Part shown: positions 28,307 to 38,246 of the stretch, one piece after another
How the letters are laid out: the number at the start of each line of letters is the position of its first letter
Position numbering within the stretch: the first letter of the stretch is position 1
Assembly (NCBI RefSeq): GCF_014697075.1
Contig: NZ_JACJRE010000007.1
Span: forward strand, 1-64,000
Reading direction: 5' to 3'
DNA from: Tolypothrix sp. FACHB-123
Lineage (GTDB): Bacteria; Cyanobacteriota; Cyanobacteriia; Cyanobacteriales; Nostocaceae
Length of the DNA stretch: 64,000 nt
The notes under the pieces: generated by a model
Seen by the model: the letters and a program-made list of their open reading frames with translations, nothing else
What the model was told of the DNA's origin: nothing
The model's database searches: none
Program-made: the position numbers and the translations under genes

Positions 28307-28951
28307 ATGACCAACATTGACGATCAAGACGCTGTTTATGTGCGTGAATTAGGAATTGATGATATAGCTGATGTTTACCATTTAGGTGAAGAATTATTTA
28401 CCAGCGAGTTATATCCTTATTTATATAGAACTTGGGATGAATGGGAAGTTATTGGACTTTACAATACAGATCCCGAATATTGTTTGGTGGCGGAAATTGA
28501 TGGTGAATTAGCTGGATTTATTTTAGGAACTATTATTACCAAAGCTTCTTGGACTTATGGATATATTCTCTGGCTGGGAGTGAATCCCCAGTTTCAACGC
28601 AAGGGAGTTGCAGATAAGTTAGTTGATAAAGTTGTCGCCCGGATGATTGAAGATGGCGCGCGGTTTATGTTGGTAGATACAGATCCGACTAACACGCCAG
28701 CCGTTAAGTTTTTTAACCGCAAAGGCTTTGGTAATATCCGTCAGCATATTTTCTTGTCGATGAATCTCAGTAAGCACCCACATTATGGCAGACTGATAGA
28801 TTATGAACATCAAAAAGCAGAAAGAGCAGGTTACAGGCGATCGCGTCCAGCTGCAATTCGTAGCCGCAAACCTGAAGGATTTTCCAATGAAGTAGTCCTC
28901 AATCCCCTAGTTAATGAACCGCAGATAGATTTAATTATTAATGATGAATAG
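28307..28951 (+). CDS. GNAT family N-acetyltransferase
   Basis: 214 aa from the ATG at 28307; a TTG three codons upstream is less likely. GCN5-related fold: DDIADVYHLGEELF opens the domain, the acetyl-CoA site is WLGVNPQFQRKGVADKL (R/Q-x-x-G-x-A pattern at about residue 100), and NTPAVKFFNRKGFGN is the usual fourth motif. The C-terminal 50 residues are basic then acidic and are not part of the GNAT fold. Acceptor substrate unknown. Confidence 0.88.
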   Translation: MTNIDDQDAVYVRELGIDDIADVYHLGEELFTSELYPYLYRTWDEWEVIGLYNTDPEYCLVAEIDGELAGFILGTIITKASWTYGYILWLGVNPQFQRKGVADKLVDKVVARMIEDGARFMLVDTDPTNTPAVKFFNRKGFGNIRQHIFLSMNLSKHPHYGRLIDYEHQKAERAGYRRSRPAAIRSRKPEGFSNEVVLNPLVNEPQIDLIINDE

Positions 28952-29064
28952 GGCATGGGGCATTGGGCATGGGGCATTGGAAATATATTAATTTTGAATT
29001 TTGAATACTTTGACAAGTTGATTACGTTGCAGTCAACAGTCAACAGTCAACAGTCAACAGTCAA
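28952..29064. repeat. GGGCATT and CAACAGT heptamers upstream of recJ
   Basis: GGGCATT units at 28952-28980 and CAACAGT units at 29031-29064, ending about 20 bp before the recJ start. Confidence 0.75.
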
Positions 29065-29085
29065 AAAAATTTCTGAATTTTAATC

Positions 29086-31422
29086 ATGCAGTGGACTTTA
29101 GCCGCAACTGAACAACCGCCAGAGTGGTTTATCCAAGCTGTGAAAAAGTATACTCCGGCATCAAGTGGAATGTATGCAGCCCAATTATTATGGCAACGGG
29201 GTATAAAAGATACATCGCAATTAGAAGGGTTTGTTAACCATAAAGCTTATCAACCAGCTAGCCCCTTTGAATTTGGGGAAGAAATGCATTTGGCTGTTTC
29301 TCGGTTGAAATTAGCCCGGAATGCTGGTGAAAAAGTGGCAATTTGGGGTGATTTTGATGCTGATGGAATTACCTCTACTTCTGTGTTTTGGGATGGTTTG
29401 GGGCAATTTTTTACGCAAAATTCCCAGTTAAGTTACTACATTCCCAATCGCCTCAAGGAATCCCACGGACTAAATAATCCGGGTATTGATAATTTAGAAA
29501 AACAAGGTTGTACCTTAATTGTCACCTGTGATACAGGCAGTACGAATATTGATGAAATTATTTATGCGCGAAAGCTAGGTATTGATGTCATCGTTACCGA
29601 TCATCACACTTTACCAGCAGAACGCCCGCCAGTTATCGCCATTATTAATCCCCGCAATTTACCTCAGGAACATCCTTTATATAATCTTTCTGGGGTGGCG
29701 GTAGCTTACAAGCTGGTAGAAGCACTTTATCAAACTTTGCCTGATGTCCCACAACAGCCTTTAGAAGATTTATTAGATTTAGTAGCGGTGGGGTTAATTG
29801 CTGACTTAGTGCAGTTAAGCGGTGATTGTCGCTATTTAGCCCAATTGGGAATTCAACGTTTACAAGAAGATTTTAAACAGCCGCCCACAGCTAGACGCAG
29901 GCCGGGTGTGGGTAGATTATTAGAATTGTGTCAGAAAAGTGGCGATCGCCCTACAGATATTTCCTTTGGTTTGGGGCCGCGCATTAATGCTGTGAGTCGG
30001 ATACAAGGCGATGCGAGATTTTGCGTGGAATTACTCACAAGCCGCGATATCAAACGATGTAGCGAACTCGCAGAAGACACAGAATTAGCCAACGCCCGCC
30101 GTAAGTCTTTACAAAAAGATGTGCAAAATCAAGTCGCCCAAAAGCTGAATCAATTAGATTTATCTACCACAAGTGCGATCGTTTTAGCAGATGCCCAATG
30201 GCCTGTCGGCGTACTCGGTTTAGTAGCAGGACAAGTAGCCCAGGAAACAGGTAAACCCACCATTCTATTAAGTACAGAAGTCCCCCCAGAAGATGAAACA
30301 GAAACTAGCGCCCAGCCTCTCGCCCGTGGTTCCGCCCGTTCCATCAATTCTGTAGATTTGTACCAACTAGTCAAAGACCAAGCACATTTATTACATCGGT
30401 TTGGCGGACATCCCTTTGCGGCTGGGTTGAGTATGGTAGTGGAAAATATTCCGTTATTTTCCGAAGCGATTAACCAAAGGTTACGCCAATCATTAGGTGG
30501 TAAAACTCTCGCGGCGACAATTCAAGCAGATATCACCGTCACCGTTGCAGATTTAGGCAAAGATTTATTTTTGGAATTGAAAATATTAGAACCTTGCGGA
30601 ATGGGTAACCCTGTCCCCAAGCTATTAATTAAAAATTGCTGGTTTGAAAATGCTTGGCATCGCAATCAACAGGATGCGCAAGGAAAAAAAGTACAATACA
30701 TCAAAACCGAGTTTGATATCCGGGATGATTCCACGAGAAACGCCTTTCCGGGGATTTGGTGGGGACATTACAAAGACGAATTACCCATAGGTAGGTGTGA
30801 TTGTATAGCCGAGTTGGACTATAACACCTTTAAGAAACGCTATGAAATTCGGTTAATTGCTGTGCGTCCGAGTGTTGATTCTGTATTTACTACTCACAAC
30901 TCAGATTTAATATTAGACTGGCGCAATCAAGAAAAATCAGAACTGGGTAATCAACAACCAGCCGTAGTTGTGGCAGAATGTCCGACAAGCTGGGATGATT
31001 TACGCGCTTGGTGGAAGCGATCTCTCTATAATAATCAACAATTAGCGATCGCCTGGAGTAAACCCAATCAACAATCACCTAACAAAATTTGGCTGACTTT
31101 GGTGGGAATTGCTAAATATCTCAGTCGCACTAATCAACTAGTTACGCGCGTGCAACTTTTAGAAAAACTGGGTATTGGCGATCAAACTTTATTATTGGGA
31201 CTCAAAGCTTTAAAATATTTAGGGTTTACAGTACAGCGTCAAGACCGTTATTTACACATCAGTCAAGAGGTGAAAAATACGGCGAATGGGGGAACTCCAA
31301 CTACACAGCCTGATGCGGCTATTGCTAAATTTTTAGCAGCTGTGCGCGAGGAACAATTTCAACGAGCGTATTTTGCGGAAGTACCCCTATCTACCATTGT
31401 GACGATGGTTAATAGTCAGTAG
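29086..31422 (+). CDS. recJ: single-stranded-DNA-specific exonuclease RecJ
   Basis: 778 aa, ATG start, longer than the usual ~570-aa RecJ. 5'-3' ssDNA exonuclease in recombination and mismatch repair. DHH motifs: DFDADGITS (about residues 89-97), TCDTGS, VTDHHTLP, and a DHHA1 motif RFGGHPFAAGLS near residue 442. After the DHHA1/OB region there is an extra C-terminal stretch of about 200 residues, as in other cyanobacterial RecJ proteins, with a winged-helix-like tail (LTRVQLLEKLGIGDQTLLLG region). Confidence 0.94.
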   Translation: MQWTLAATEQPPEWFIQAVKKYTPASSGMYAAQLLWQRGIKDTSQLEGFVNHKAYQPASPFEFGEEMHLAVSRLKLARNAGEKVAIWGDFDADGITSTSVFWDGLGQFFTQNSQLSYYIPNRLKESHGLNNPGIDNLEKQGCTLIVTCDTGSTNIDEIIYARKLGIDVIVTDHHTLPAERPPVIAIINPRNLPQEHPLYNLSGVAVAYKLVEALYQTLPDVPQQPLEDLLDLVAVGLIADLVQLSGDCRYLAQLGIQRLQEDFKQPPTARRRPGVGRLLELCQKSGDRPTDISFGLGPRINAVSRIQGDARFCVELLTSRDIKRCSELAEDTELANARRKSLQKDVQNQVAQKLNQLDLSTTSAIVLADAQWPVGVLGLVAGQVAQETGKPTILLSTEVPPEDETETSAQPLARGSARSINSVDLYQLVKDQAHLLHRFGGHPFAAGLSMVVENIPLFSEAINQRLRQSLGGKTLAATIQADITVTVADLGKDLFLELKILEPCGMGNPVPKLLIKNCWFENAWHRNQQDAQGKKVQYIKTEFDIRDDSTRNAFPGIWWGHYKDELPIGRCDCIAELDYNTFKKRYEIRLIAVRPSVDSVFTTHNSDLILDWRNQEKSELGNQQPAVVVAECPTSWDDLRAWWKRSLYNNQQLAIAWSKPNQQSPNKIWLTLVGIAKYLSRTNQLVTRVQLLEKLGIGDQTLLLGLKALKYLGFTVQRQDRYLHISQEVKNTANGGTPTTQPDAAIAKFLAAVREEQFQRAYFAEVPLSTIVTMVNSQ

Positions 31423-31453
31423 TACTGGTAATAGATATAAGATTTAATTGATT

Positions 31454-31605
31454 GAACCGCCAAGACGCCAAGGACGCCAAGATAGTTAAGATTAGTAGAG
31501 TGTGTCTAGGTTTTCTTGATCTCTAATCTCTGTGTTCTCTGCGTCTCTGTGGTTTAATAAATTCCTTTTTAACCGCAGAGAACGCAGAGGCGCAGAGGAA
31601 AAAGC
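31454..31605. repeat. AACCGCAGAG inverted repeat (family D)
   Basis: CTCTGCGTCTCTGTGGTT and AACCGCAGAGAACGCAGAGG face each other around a short A/T spacer; the 5' part contains GACGCCAAGGACGCCAAG. Relatives lie at 48655-48756 and 54748-54780. Confidence 0.7.
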
Positions 31606-31618
31606 AGATTTGACAAAT

Positions 31619-32059
31619 TTAACGCGGGTATAACAAAATGGAGCGCGATCGCCCTCTAAATGGTCGATAATTTGGTTGATAATCAGGACGCTGATCGAAT
31701 ACAGGATTTCTCAGCGGCTGGTTACGAAACATCGGATGCACTAAATTTGGATAAGTGACACTAGGATTGATGATGGTTTGTGGGTAAGGAGGATAGGAAT
31801 AAATGGTAGTTCTACGATAGTTATCGTCACCGCGACGGCGATAATAATTACCTCTGTTACCAGGGTGCTTATTTACCCGATTTATAGGTATAGGATTAGC
31901 AATATTTCTACCGTAATTATACGACCCTACCCCTGGTTGTGTATCGCCATAAATAATAATCACTGATTGGGCAGAAGCTGGGGCAATTGTAGCGCCCAAC
32001 AATGCTAGAGTTGCACCTGCGCCTAACCAGGTCTTTTGCCAACGCTTGCTGCTATCCAT
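31619..32059 (-). CDS. secreted Tyr/Arg/Pro-rich protein of unknown function
   Basis: 146 aa from the inner ATG at 32059. An upstream in-frame ATG at 32089 would place ten polar residues before the signal peptide. Signal peptide about residues 1-31 (WLGAGATLALLGATIAPASA, cleavage after ASA). The mature part is low-complexity with arginines, tyrosines and prolines (NYYRRRGDDNYRRTT, SYPPYPQ) and no cysteines. No named domain. Extracytoplasmic; the function is unknown. Confidence 0.65.
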   Translation of the reverse strand: MDSSKRWQKTWLGAGATLALLGATIAPASAQSVIIIYGDTQPGVGSYNYGRNIANPIPINRVNKHPGNRGNYYRRRGDDNYRRTTIYSYPPYPQTIINPSVTYPNLVHPMFRNQPLRNPVFDQRPDYQPNYRPFRGRSRSILLYPR

Positions 32060-32369
32060 ATTTTTATACTCCGAAAAATTGATAACCAAGAATTTTTAAC
32101 TAGACTTTTAACTACACTTACTAGAAAAAATTCCCTTGCCAGTATTTTTTACATAATTCTTGAAATTGAAGGCAAACTTTATCCTCTTGTGGCTGCATAG
32201 AAATATTTGCCCCGTAATCTTTTATATTTCCCACGCTCACAAATTCCATCCCCTCATGGGCAGAGTTTTTTATACCCAATGCCCAATGCCCAATGCCCCA
32301 TACCTAATTTCCCAAAAACTGCTTGCATTGGCACAATAAATTAAGGCAGTCATGATTTGTGTGTAGAAC

Positions 32370-32891
32370 GTGAATACTGAAAGTTTAGAAATTGCTAAAT
32401 CTCACTACCAAGTTGGAAGAGTTGCTTTTGAAAACGGGCAATATCGAGAAGCTGTAGAGAATCTAGAGAAAGCTAGCGCCCTTGTGTCTCGCAATACTAA
32501 GCTTGGGGGTGAGGTGAATATTTGGCTAGTAACAGCTTATGAAGCGTCTGGGAGAGGTGAAGATGCGATCGCACTTTGCGAAAAACTCAAGCGTCATCCC
32601 TACTCAGAAACTAACAAACAAGCGCGGCATTTACTTTATATCTTAAAAGCACCAAAGCTGAAAAGACCGAGTGAGTGGATGACGGAAATTCCTGACTTGG
32701 GCAAATTACCAGATAATGACGCCCAAACTCGTGTAACTATCAAATCTCGCCCAACCTCTAATACTAAAAAATCTCCAGAACCGGAATTTGTCGATCTCAG
32801 CCAGGTCAATACAAAGGATAATCGCTTTATCTGGTTAGGATTAATTGTGATCGGATTCATCCTTTCTTACTTGGTTTGGTTGAGTTTTTAA
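32370..32891 (+). CDS. TPR-containing protein with C-terminal membrane anchor
   Basis: 173 aa, GTG start. N-terminal tetratricopeptide-like helices (residues 4-90: SHYQVGRVAFENGQYREAV, then AYEASGRGEDAIALCEKLK), a linker rich in Lys/Pro, and one C-terminal transmembrane helix (about 152-172, IWLGLIVIGFILSYLVWLSF). A tail-anchored scaffold is implied. Next on the same strand, 83 bp downstream, is the DUF3153 protein, so the two may share an operon. Confidence 0.75.
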   Translation: MNTESLEIAKSHYQVGRVAFENGQYREAVENLEKASALVSRNTKLGGEVNIWLVTAYEASGRGEDAIALCEKLKRHPYSETNKQARHLLYILKAPKLKRPSEWMTEIPDLGKLPDNDAQTRVTIKSRPTSNTKKSPEPEFVDLSQVNTKDNRFIWLGLIVIGFILSYLVWLSF

Positions 32892-32974
32892 GAAAAACTT
32901 TCTTTACATCAACCCTACCAAGGGTTACAAGTAAAGATTGATTAAATATTCGCTCTTTTCGGAGATTTATAGTC

Positions 32975-33898
32975 ATGAATTGGTTGTATTTAGGAAAGAT
33001 TTTTGCGCGGTTAATTAGACCATTAAGTTTTGTATGGCAAAAGCAAGAATTATTTACAAAAACTACTTACTACAAGTCGAATAACCGTAACTTTCCTACG
33101 CCACGCAACAGTCGCAATGGCAAAATTCCCAAACCTATTTTATGGTTTGTTTTGTTAACTTCTTTGCTGTTAACTGGTTGCGTAAAGTATGACGTAGGCG
33201 TAAATTTTAACCACTCCAATCATGGCGAATTTGTGCAGCATATTAAACTAGGGGAAAGACTGACTAGTTTTAGTGGCGACTATGTATATGAATGGTTAAA
33301 TAGCATAGAACGTCGGGCGCGGAAATTAGAAGGAAAAAGCAGCAGGATTTCTCAAGAAGAAATTATTGTTTCAATTCCCTTTAATAACGGGCAGGAATTA
33401 CAAGAGAAATTCAACGATTTTTTTAATTCCCACGTTAATCAAAAATCTGAACCTGTAGAAAATGAAGCGAATTCAGAATTACCGAAAATCGAATCGAATT
33501 TGCTGATAGAACAAAACAACTTTTTACTATTAGTGAGGAATCGCTTAATTTATGATTTGGATTTGCGATCGCTCTCGTTAATTGCCAGCAATGGTAACGT
33601 GTTATCAAACACGGGTTCAATTCTCGATTTGGATTTTAGCTTAACAACTCCCTTCGGAGCGAAAAATTTAGCGATCGCGGAAAACGCCATTGAGCCAGAA
33701 AAAATCAACAATCAACTCGTCTGGAAGCTAAAAACCGGCGAATTAAACCACATAGAAGTACTTTTCTGGCTTCCTAGCCCTATTGGTATTGGTGCGTTGC
33801 TTATAGCCTTGTTTGTTTGGGGTGGCTTATATCTCAGATATACATTTATGCCAGATCCCCGACTGCAATTAGCAGCAAAAGCTACAGTTACAGAATAG
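32975..33898 (+). CDS. DUF3153 family membrane protein/lipoprotein
   Basis: 307 aa, ATG start. Cyanobacterial DUF3153 family recognised from the LLTGCVKYDVGVNF region (lipobox LTGC at about residues 66-69) after a basic N terminus of 50 residues, followed by an extracytoplasmic domain and a C-terminal transmembrane helix (about 267-288). The long N-terminal stretch before the hydrophobic segment suggests the true start could be downstream, but no strong alternative start was found. Function unknown. Confidence 0.75.
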   Translation: MNWLYLGKIFARLIRPLSFVWQKQELFTKTTYYKSNNRNFPTPRNSRNGKIPKPILWFVLLTSLLLTGCVKYDVGVNFNHSNHGEFVQHIKLGERLTSFSGDYVYEWLNSIERRARKLEGKSSRISQEEIIVSIPFNNGQELQEKFNDFFNSHVNQKSEPVENEANSELPKIESNLLIEQNNFLLLVRNRLIYDLDLRSLSLIASNGNVLSNTGSILDLDFSLTTPFGAKNLAIAENAIEPEKINNQLVWKLKTGELNHIEVLFWLPSPIGIGALLIALFVWGGLYLRYTFMPDPRLQLAAKATVTE

Positions 33899-34013
33899 TT
33901 GACGGTTGACGCTTGACGGTTGACGCTTGACGGTTGACGGTTGATACCAGTTTAAAAAATAATTTGGTAGTAGGGGCATGGCAGTGCCATGCCCTCTAGA
34001 ATATATTGATGTG
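33897..34013. repeat. TTGACGG heptamers plus family B palindrome
   Basis: TTGACGG/TTGACGC heptamers (33898-33944) are followed by the GTAGGGGCATGGCAGTGCCATGCCC element (33970-34013), whose CTAGAATATATTGATGTG tail equals that of the copy at 17782. Confidence 0.75.
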
Positions 34014-34054
34014 CGGCTTTTGACTGTCAATCAACGGTCGACAACAACCAAAAT

Positions 34055-34957
34055 TTAAGTTAAAAAAGGTGAGACAGCTTCGAGAACTTCTGCTGGGTAT
34101 TCCTCATGGAGTCCCAAGGAACCGGGAAGAACAACGCTACGCACTCCAGGTAAAGCAGCAATCGCTTCCATTTCGGCTTTGGATTTCGGCGGACTCGATT
34201 CTGCAATGACAATCATTAGTGGTACAGATAGGGATTTCACTAATGTCAGAAAATCAGATTGACTGTGTACCGCATCAATATTACCAGTGACAAAAGCCGC
34301 AGAAGCAAATCGCGCTCCTGGTTTTTGGGTAGTTTGCCATTTTTTTTCCATGAAACCGTCTGTTAACCTAGCCGCATCGACAAACACATGGCGACGGTAC
34401 ATCCAATTTAAGAAAGATGGTAGGGTATTGAGTTTGTAGAGAACTTGACCCAAAATAGGCGATCGCACTAATCCTCTCACCATACCCGCAATTTGCGAAC
34501 TTGCGCCCATTGTCGGTAAAGGCCCCCGCCAAGTGGGAGCCGTTAACACAATTTTGCTGAAACTAGCAGGTTGTTTAACAGCTAGTTGCAAAACGTAACT
34601 AGACGCATGACCGGCTGCTATGACGTTAATTGCTGTATTAAACACCGAATTAACAAAATCTGCTAAAAATTGCTGATATATCTCAGGACGGTAATCTAAA
34701 CTCAGTCGCGAAGATTCGCCAAAACCAGGCCAATCTACAGCGACGACTTGAAAATGCGGCGCTAGTAACCTCGCCAGTTCACCCATTTCTTCACGGGTAG
34801 ACACACTGCTAAAAGCAGGGAGTAGCAATAAGGGAGAACCATGACCAAGGGTTTCGTATACTACCTTTAATGGTTGATTTTCCCAATTCCAGACAAATTC
34901 TTTAACTACTCCACCAAAGCCAACAGCGATATCAGTTGATAATAAATTGGTAGACAT
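34055..34957 (-). CDS. alpha/beta-hydrolase-fold protein lacking the nucleophile serine
   Basis: 300 aa, ATG start. Alpha/beta hydrolase fold: oxyanion region LLLLPAFSSVST, VVAVDWPGFGESSR, then the nucleophile-elbow position reads AAGHASSYV, where the expected GHSxG serine is alanine. The late histidine region (LGLHEEYP) is present. Without the serine it may not hydrolyse esters; it could use another residue or be a binding protein. It follows the SufE gene on the same strand, 23 bp downstream, so co-transcription is likely. Confidence 0.8.
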   Translation of the reverse strand: MSTNLLSTDIAVGFGGVVKEFVWNWENQPLKVVYETLGHGSPLLLLPAFSSVSTREEMGELARLLAPHFQVVAVDWPGFGESSRLSLDYRPEIYQQFLADFVNSVFNTAINVIAAGHASSYVLQLAVKQPASFSKIVLTAPTWRGPLPTMGASSQIAGMVRGLVRSPILGQVLYKLNTLPSFLNWMYRRHVFVDAARLTDGFMEKKWQTTQKPGARFASAAFVTGNIDAVHSQSDFLTLVKSLSVPLMIVIAESSPPKSKAEMEAIAALPGVRSVVLPGSLGLHEEYPAEVLEAVSPFLT

Positions 34958-34980
34958 GAGTTTTTACTCGGCACTCAATA

Positions 34981-35415
34981 CTACTGTTCTAATTTACATT
35001 CCAACGCTTTTTTCTGCATAGTTTTAAAAATGTTATAAAAACCGTTAGCGCGGGAAGGTGTCAGACTAACATTTAAACCAGTGGCTTGGATAAAATCTGG
35101 TGCGAGGTGGACAATTTCTGTAGGCGATGAACCATTTAAACCTTCAATTAACAGCGCTACTAATCCCTTAGTTAACTGAGAATCGGAATCGCCTTGAAAT
35201 TTCACCTTTCCATCATCCAAGGTTGCGGTGACATACACCTGAGAAACGCAACCAGGGACTTTATTTTCGGGTATCTTGTCAGCTTCTGGGAATTCTGGGA
35301 GTTTTTGCGCGTACCAAATCAATTGTTCATAGCGCCGCTTCGGATCGGAAGCACGTTGAAAGCGCTGAACAATTTTTGCTAAAGCAGGTGGTAAAGAGTC
35401 TGTAGAAGAAGACAT
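34981..35415 (-). CDS. sufE: SufE-type cysteine desulfurase activator
   Basis: 144 aa, ATG start. SufE accepts persulfide sulphur from SufS and passes it to the SufBCD scaffold for Fe-S cluster assembly. Visible: the active-site cysteine in NKVPGCVSQVYV, the DGKVKFQGDSDSQLTKGLVALL segment (aa 69-90) and an LTPSRANGFYNIF C-terminal region. Standard length. Upstream of, and probably co-transcribed with, the hydrolase-fold gene. Confidence 0.93.
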   Translation of the reverse strand: MSSSTDSLPPALAKIVQRFQRASDPKRRYEQLIWYAQKLPEFPEADKIPENKVPGCVSQVYVTATLDDGKVKFQGDSDSQLTKGLVALLIEGLNGSSPTEIVHLAPDFIQATGLNVSLTPSRANGFYNIFKTMQKKALECKLEQ

Positions 35416-35726
35416 AACAGGACTGGCAAATAAATCGGTCTTCCCTTGAGTGTAATTTATCTAGAGTGCGATCGCGTTTATCATGAGCATTTCCCCACAC
35501 TGGTGTACCCATTCATTTGAGAATAGGGATTGAAAAATAGTCATGGCTGCAAACCGTCAATCAAAGCTGTTATTTTATTTTAGAGTTTACGTGTGATTAA
35601 TGACGGATGTGTACTTAAGCAATAGTGCTGTCTATATCGAAATTTAAAGCAAAAGCCCAATCTAGTGTTATAAAATAATGTAATATAAGCTACTCATCAT
35701 ACTTTATTTGTATAGGTATAGACAGC
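35416..35726. other. spacer without a recognised gene
   Basis: 311 bp between divergent sufE and the GmrSD-like gene. A/T-rich with one HIP1-like site near 35468; I see no RNA gene, repeat or ORF worth listing. It probably holds both promoters. Confidence 0.5.
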
Positions 35727-37409
35727 ATGAAAGCATCTGAAACAAGTTTCCGCAACCTTTTAGAGGGTAGTAAACAGTTCAAGGTACCTTTGTTTCAAAG
35801 GCCATACTCTTGGGAAAAAAGCAATTGGGAAACTCTTTGGGATGATTTGATGAGTTTATATAGTGATGAGACAGAAAGCTACCATTTTTTGGGGCCTATT
35901 GTCACCCTTGCAGAACCAGGAACACCTGATGGAATTTCACCTTATCTTCTCATTGATGGGCAACAGCGTTTAACTACTCTGACTCTGTTACTTATAGCAT
36001 TGAGAGATGTATTGAAAAAACAAGATTCTGAATTAGCTGAAGAGTTACACGAACTTTTCTTAATTAATAAATTCAAGAAAGGTGATGACTTATATAAAGT
36101 CTTGCCAACTCAGGCTGATCGTAATTTTTATCAGCGAATCGTCCAGGAAAAAGAACCTGAAAAGCGCGAAAGAATTTCTGAAGCTTATGTATTTTTTCTC
36201 AAGAGGCTAGAAAAGGGTGAGCCAGGAGATATAGATACGCCCTTAAGTCTTTTTAAATTAAAAAATGTTATTTTAGAACGCTTGACTTTAGTTAGTATCA
36301 CTTTAAATGATGATGACAATCCTTATCTTATTTTTGAAAGTTTAAACTATAAGGGAGCACCACTTACACAAGCGGATCTCATTCGTAACTACTTCTTTTT
36401 ACAAATACCTAAAGAAAAACATGATGAAATTTATGCTAATTTGTGGCTACCTTTGCAAGAAGCTTTTAAAGCAGTTACAAAGAATAAGTATCTTCATGAG
36501 TTAACTTTGGCTTTTTGGCAATATCTGCGTAAAGATGGAGTATCTCTACAACAAAGTCAGATCTATCAAGTTTTCAAACAAAGCTTTGACAACAAAGGAA
36601 TTAATGCATTACAAGAACTTAAACAAGTTATTGAATTTGCTGACTACTATCGAAAAATCCACTTTCCCCATACTGAACAAGAATTAAGATTAAAAAAATG
36701 GTTTGTGAGATTCAAAAGACTAGAATTTACAACTTGCTACCCTTTACTTCTTAATCTTTATCATGATTACACAAATAAGGCTATTTCAATAACAGAATTT
36801 GAACAAGCATTGAAATACATTGAATCATATTTTGTGCGCCGTTTGTTGTGTGGTATGCCATCCAATGTACTAGATAAAGTATTCAATAATTTATATCGTG
36901 AAATAAAAGAAAATTGGTCTGATAATTTGGTTATTACGTTACGCCAAACTTTACTGAATCTACAAAAAACTCAAATTTGGCCTGATGATGATTCGTTAAA
37001 ACGCAGCATTATAGAGGAACGGCTATACACAGATAGGCGTCACGATAGAGTTAAGCTTATCCTTGAAAGCCTTGCTGAGAATTTATCTAAAGAACAGGTA
37101 AAAACAGAGAATCTAACTATAGAGCATATAATGCCTCAAACCCTGACTGATGAATGGCGGGCAATGCTAGGTGCAAATGCTAACGAACAACATGAAAAAT
37201 GGTTACACACTTTAGGTAATTTGACTCTAACAGCTTACAATCCTGAGCTTTCAAACAAGCCATTTACAGAAAAGTTAACTTATCTAAGTGAGAAAAGTAG
37301 CTTTGCTCTTAATCAATACTTCAGAAATATAATTGCATGGAACGTTGCTGAAATTCAGCGACGCGGGCATCACTTGAGTGAGATAGCAGTTCAGGTATGG
37401 CCTCGTTGA
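35727..37409 (+). CDS. GmrSD-like DUF262/DUF1524 defence protein
   Basis: 560 aa, ATG start. N-terminal DUF262 domain: FKVPLFQRPYSWEKSNW, HFLGPIVT, and IDGQQRLTTLTLLL (the nucleotide-handling DGQQR motif, residues ~75-79). C-terminal DUF1524 HNH-type nuclease: IEHIMPQTL and LGNLTLTAYNPELSNKPF. This is the domain order of single-chain GmrSD, the type IV restriction system that cuts modified phage DNA, and of related phage-defence proteins. No other restriction or BREX/Dnd gene is adjacent, so it appears to be a solitary system. Which modification it senses is unknown. Confidence 0.9.
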   Translation: MKASETSFRNLLEGSKQFKVPLFQRPYSWEKSNWETLWDDLMSLYSDETESYHFLGPIVTLAEPGTPDGISPYLLIDGQQRLTTLTLLLIALRDVLKKQDSELAEELHELFLINKFKKGDDLYKVLPTQADRNFYQRIVQEKEPEKRERISEAYVFFLKRLEKGEPGDIDTPLSLFKLKNVILERLTLVSITLNDDDNPYLIFESLNYKGAPLTQADLIRNYFFLQIPKEKHDEIYANLWLPLQEAFKAVTKNKYLHELTLAFWQYLRKDGVSLQQSQIYQVFKQSFDNKGINALQELKQVIEFADYYRKIHFPHTEQELRLKKWFVRFKRLEFTTCYPLLLNLYHDYTNKAISITEFEQALKYIESYFVRRLLCGMPSNVLDKVFNNLYREIKENWSDNLVITLRQTLLNLQKTQIWPDDDSLKRSIIEERLYTDRRHDRVKLILESLAENLSKEQVKTENLTIEHIMPQTLTDEWRAMLGANANEQHEKWLHTLGNLTLTAYNPELSNKPFTEKLTYLSEKSSFALNQYFRNIIAWNVAEIQRRGHHLSEIAVQVWPR

Positions 37410-37670
37410 TTTAAAATCTGTGTCTATCTTTTTATGTGATATCTACACAAATAAGTAAAATTTGTTATATAACAACAGCCATAAATTATTTGAGACTGAA
37501 ATTGTCAAATTCAACAATTAGACAAACTTCTCCACAGCGCTTACTAGACAGCCTCTCACAGTAAAATCCCACACCTTGCGGAAAATCTCTTTTCCCTAGC
37601 CTGTATTTTCAATACAAGGTAAAGTACAGACAACAGACTTAAAATTAGGCACAAAAGGAGCGCGTAACCG

Positions 37671-38246
37671 ATGGGGAAGGGGAGATTAGAAGCGTTCAGT
37701 GATGGTGTGTTGGCGATTATCATCACGATTATGGTACTGGAACTCAAGGTACCGCATGGTGCTGATTTAGCAGCGTTGCGTCCGTTGATTCCGGTATTTT
37801 TGAGTTATGTGCTGAGTTTTATTTATATTGGCATTTACTGGAATAATCACCATCATTTATGGCAAGCTGTCAGACATGTGAATGGACGTATTCTTTGGGC
37901 TAATCTGCATTTGCTGTTTTGGTTGTCGCTCATTCCCTTTGTGACTGGCTGGATGGGTGAAAACCATTTTGCGGCTTGGCCAATTGCTTTGTATGGTACG
38001 GTATTGTTGTTTTGCGCGATCGCTTATTACATTCTCACAGTAGCTTTAATCAGTCATCACGGTAAGGATTCTACTTTAGCGATCGCCATCGGTCGAGATA
38101 TTAAAGGCAAAATATCACTGGTATTTTATGCGCTCGCCATTCCCCTGTCTTTTGTCAACTCCTGGATAGCCTTTACATTCTACGTTCTCATGGCGATTAT
38201 GTGGCTCATCCCCGATCGCCGGATTGAAAAAACTTTGATGTCCTAG
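37671..38246 (+). CDS. TMEM175-family (DUF1211) membrane channel protein
   Basis: 191 aa, ATG start with AAGGAG 10 nt upstream. The family signature FSDGVLAIIITIMVLELKVP is at the N terminus, and six hydrophobic segments are visible. Bacterial TMEM175 homologues form potassium channels. No operon partner. Confidence 0.9.
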   Translation: MGKGRLEAFSDGVLAIIITIMVLELKVPHGADLAALRPLIPVFLSYVLSFIYIGIYWNNHHHLWQAVRHVNGRILWANLHLLFWLSLIPFVTGWMGENHFAAWPIALYGTVLLFCAIAYYILTVALISHHGKDSTLAIAIGRDIKGKISLVFYALAIPLSFVNSWIAFTFYVLMAIMWLIPDRRIEKTLMS

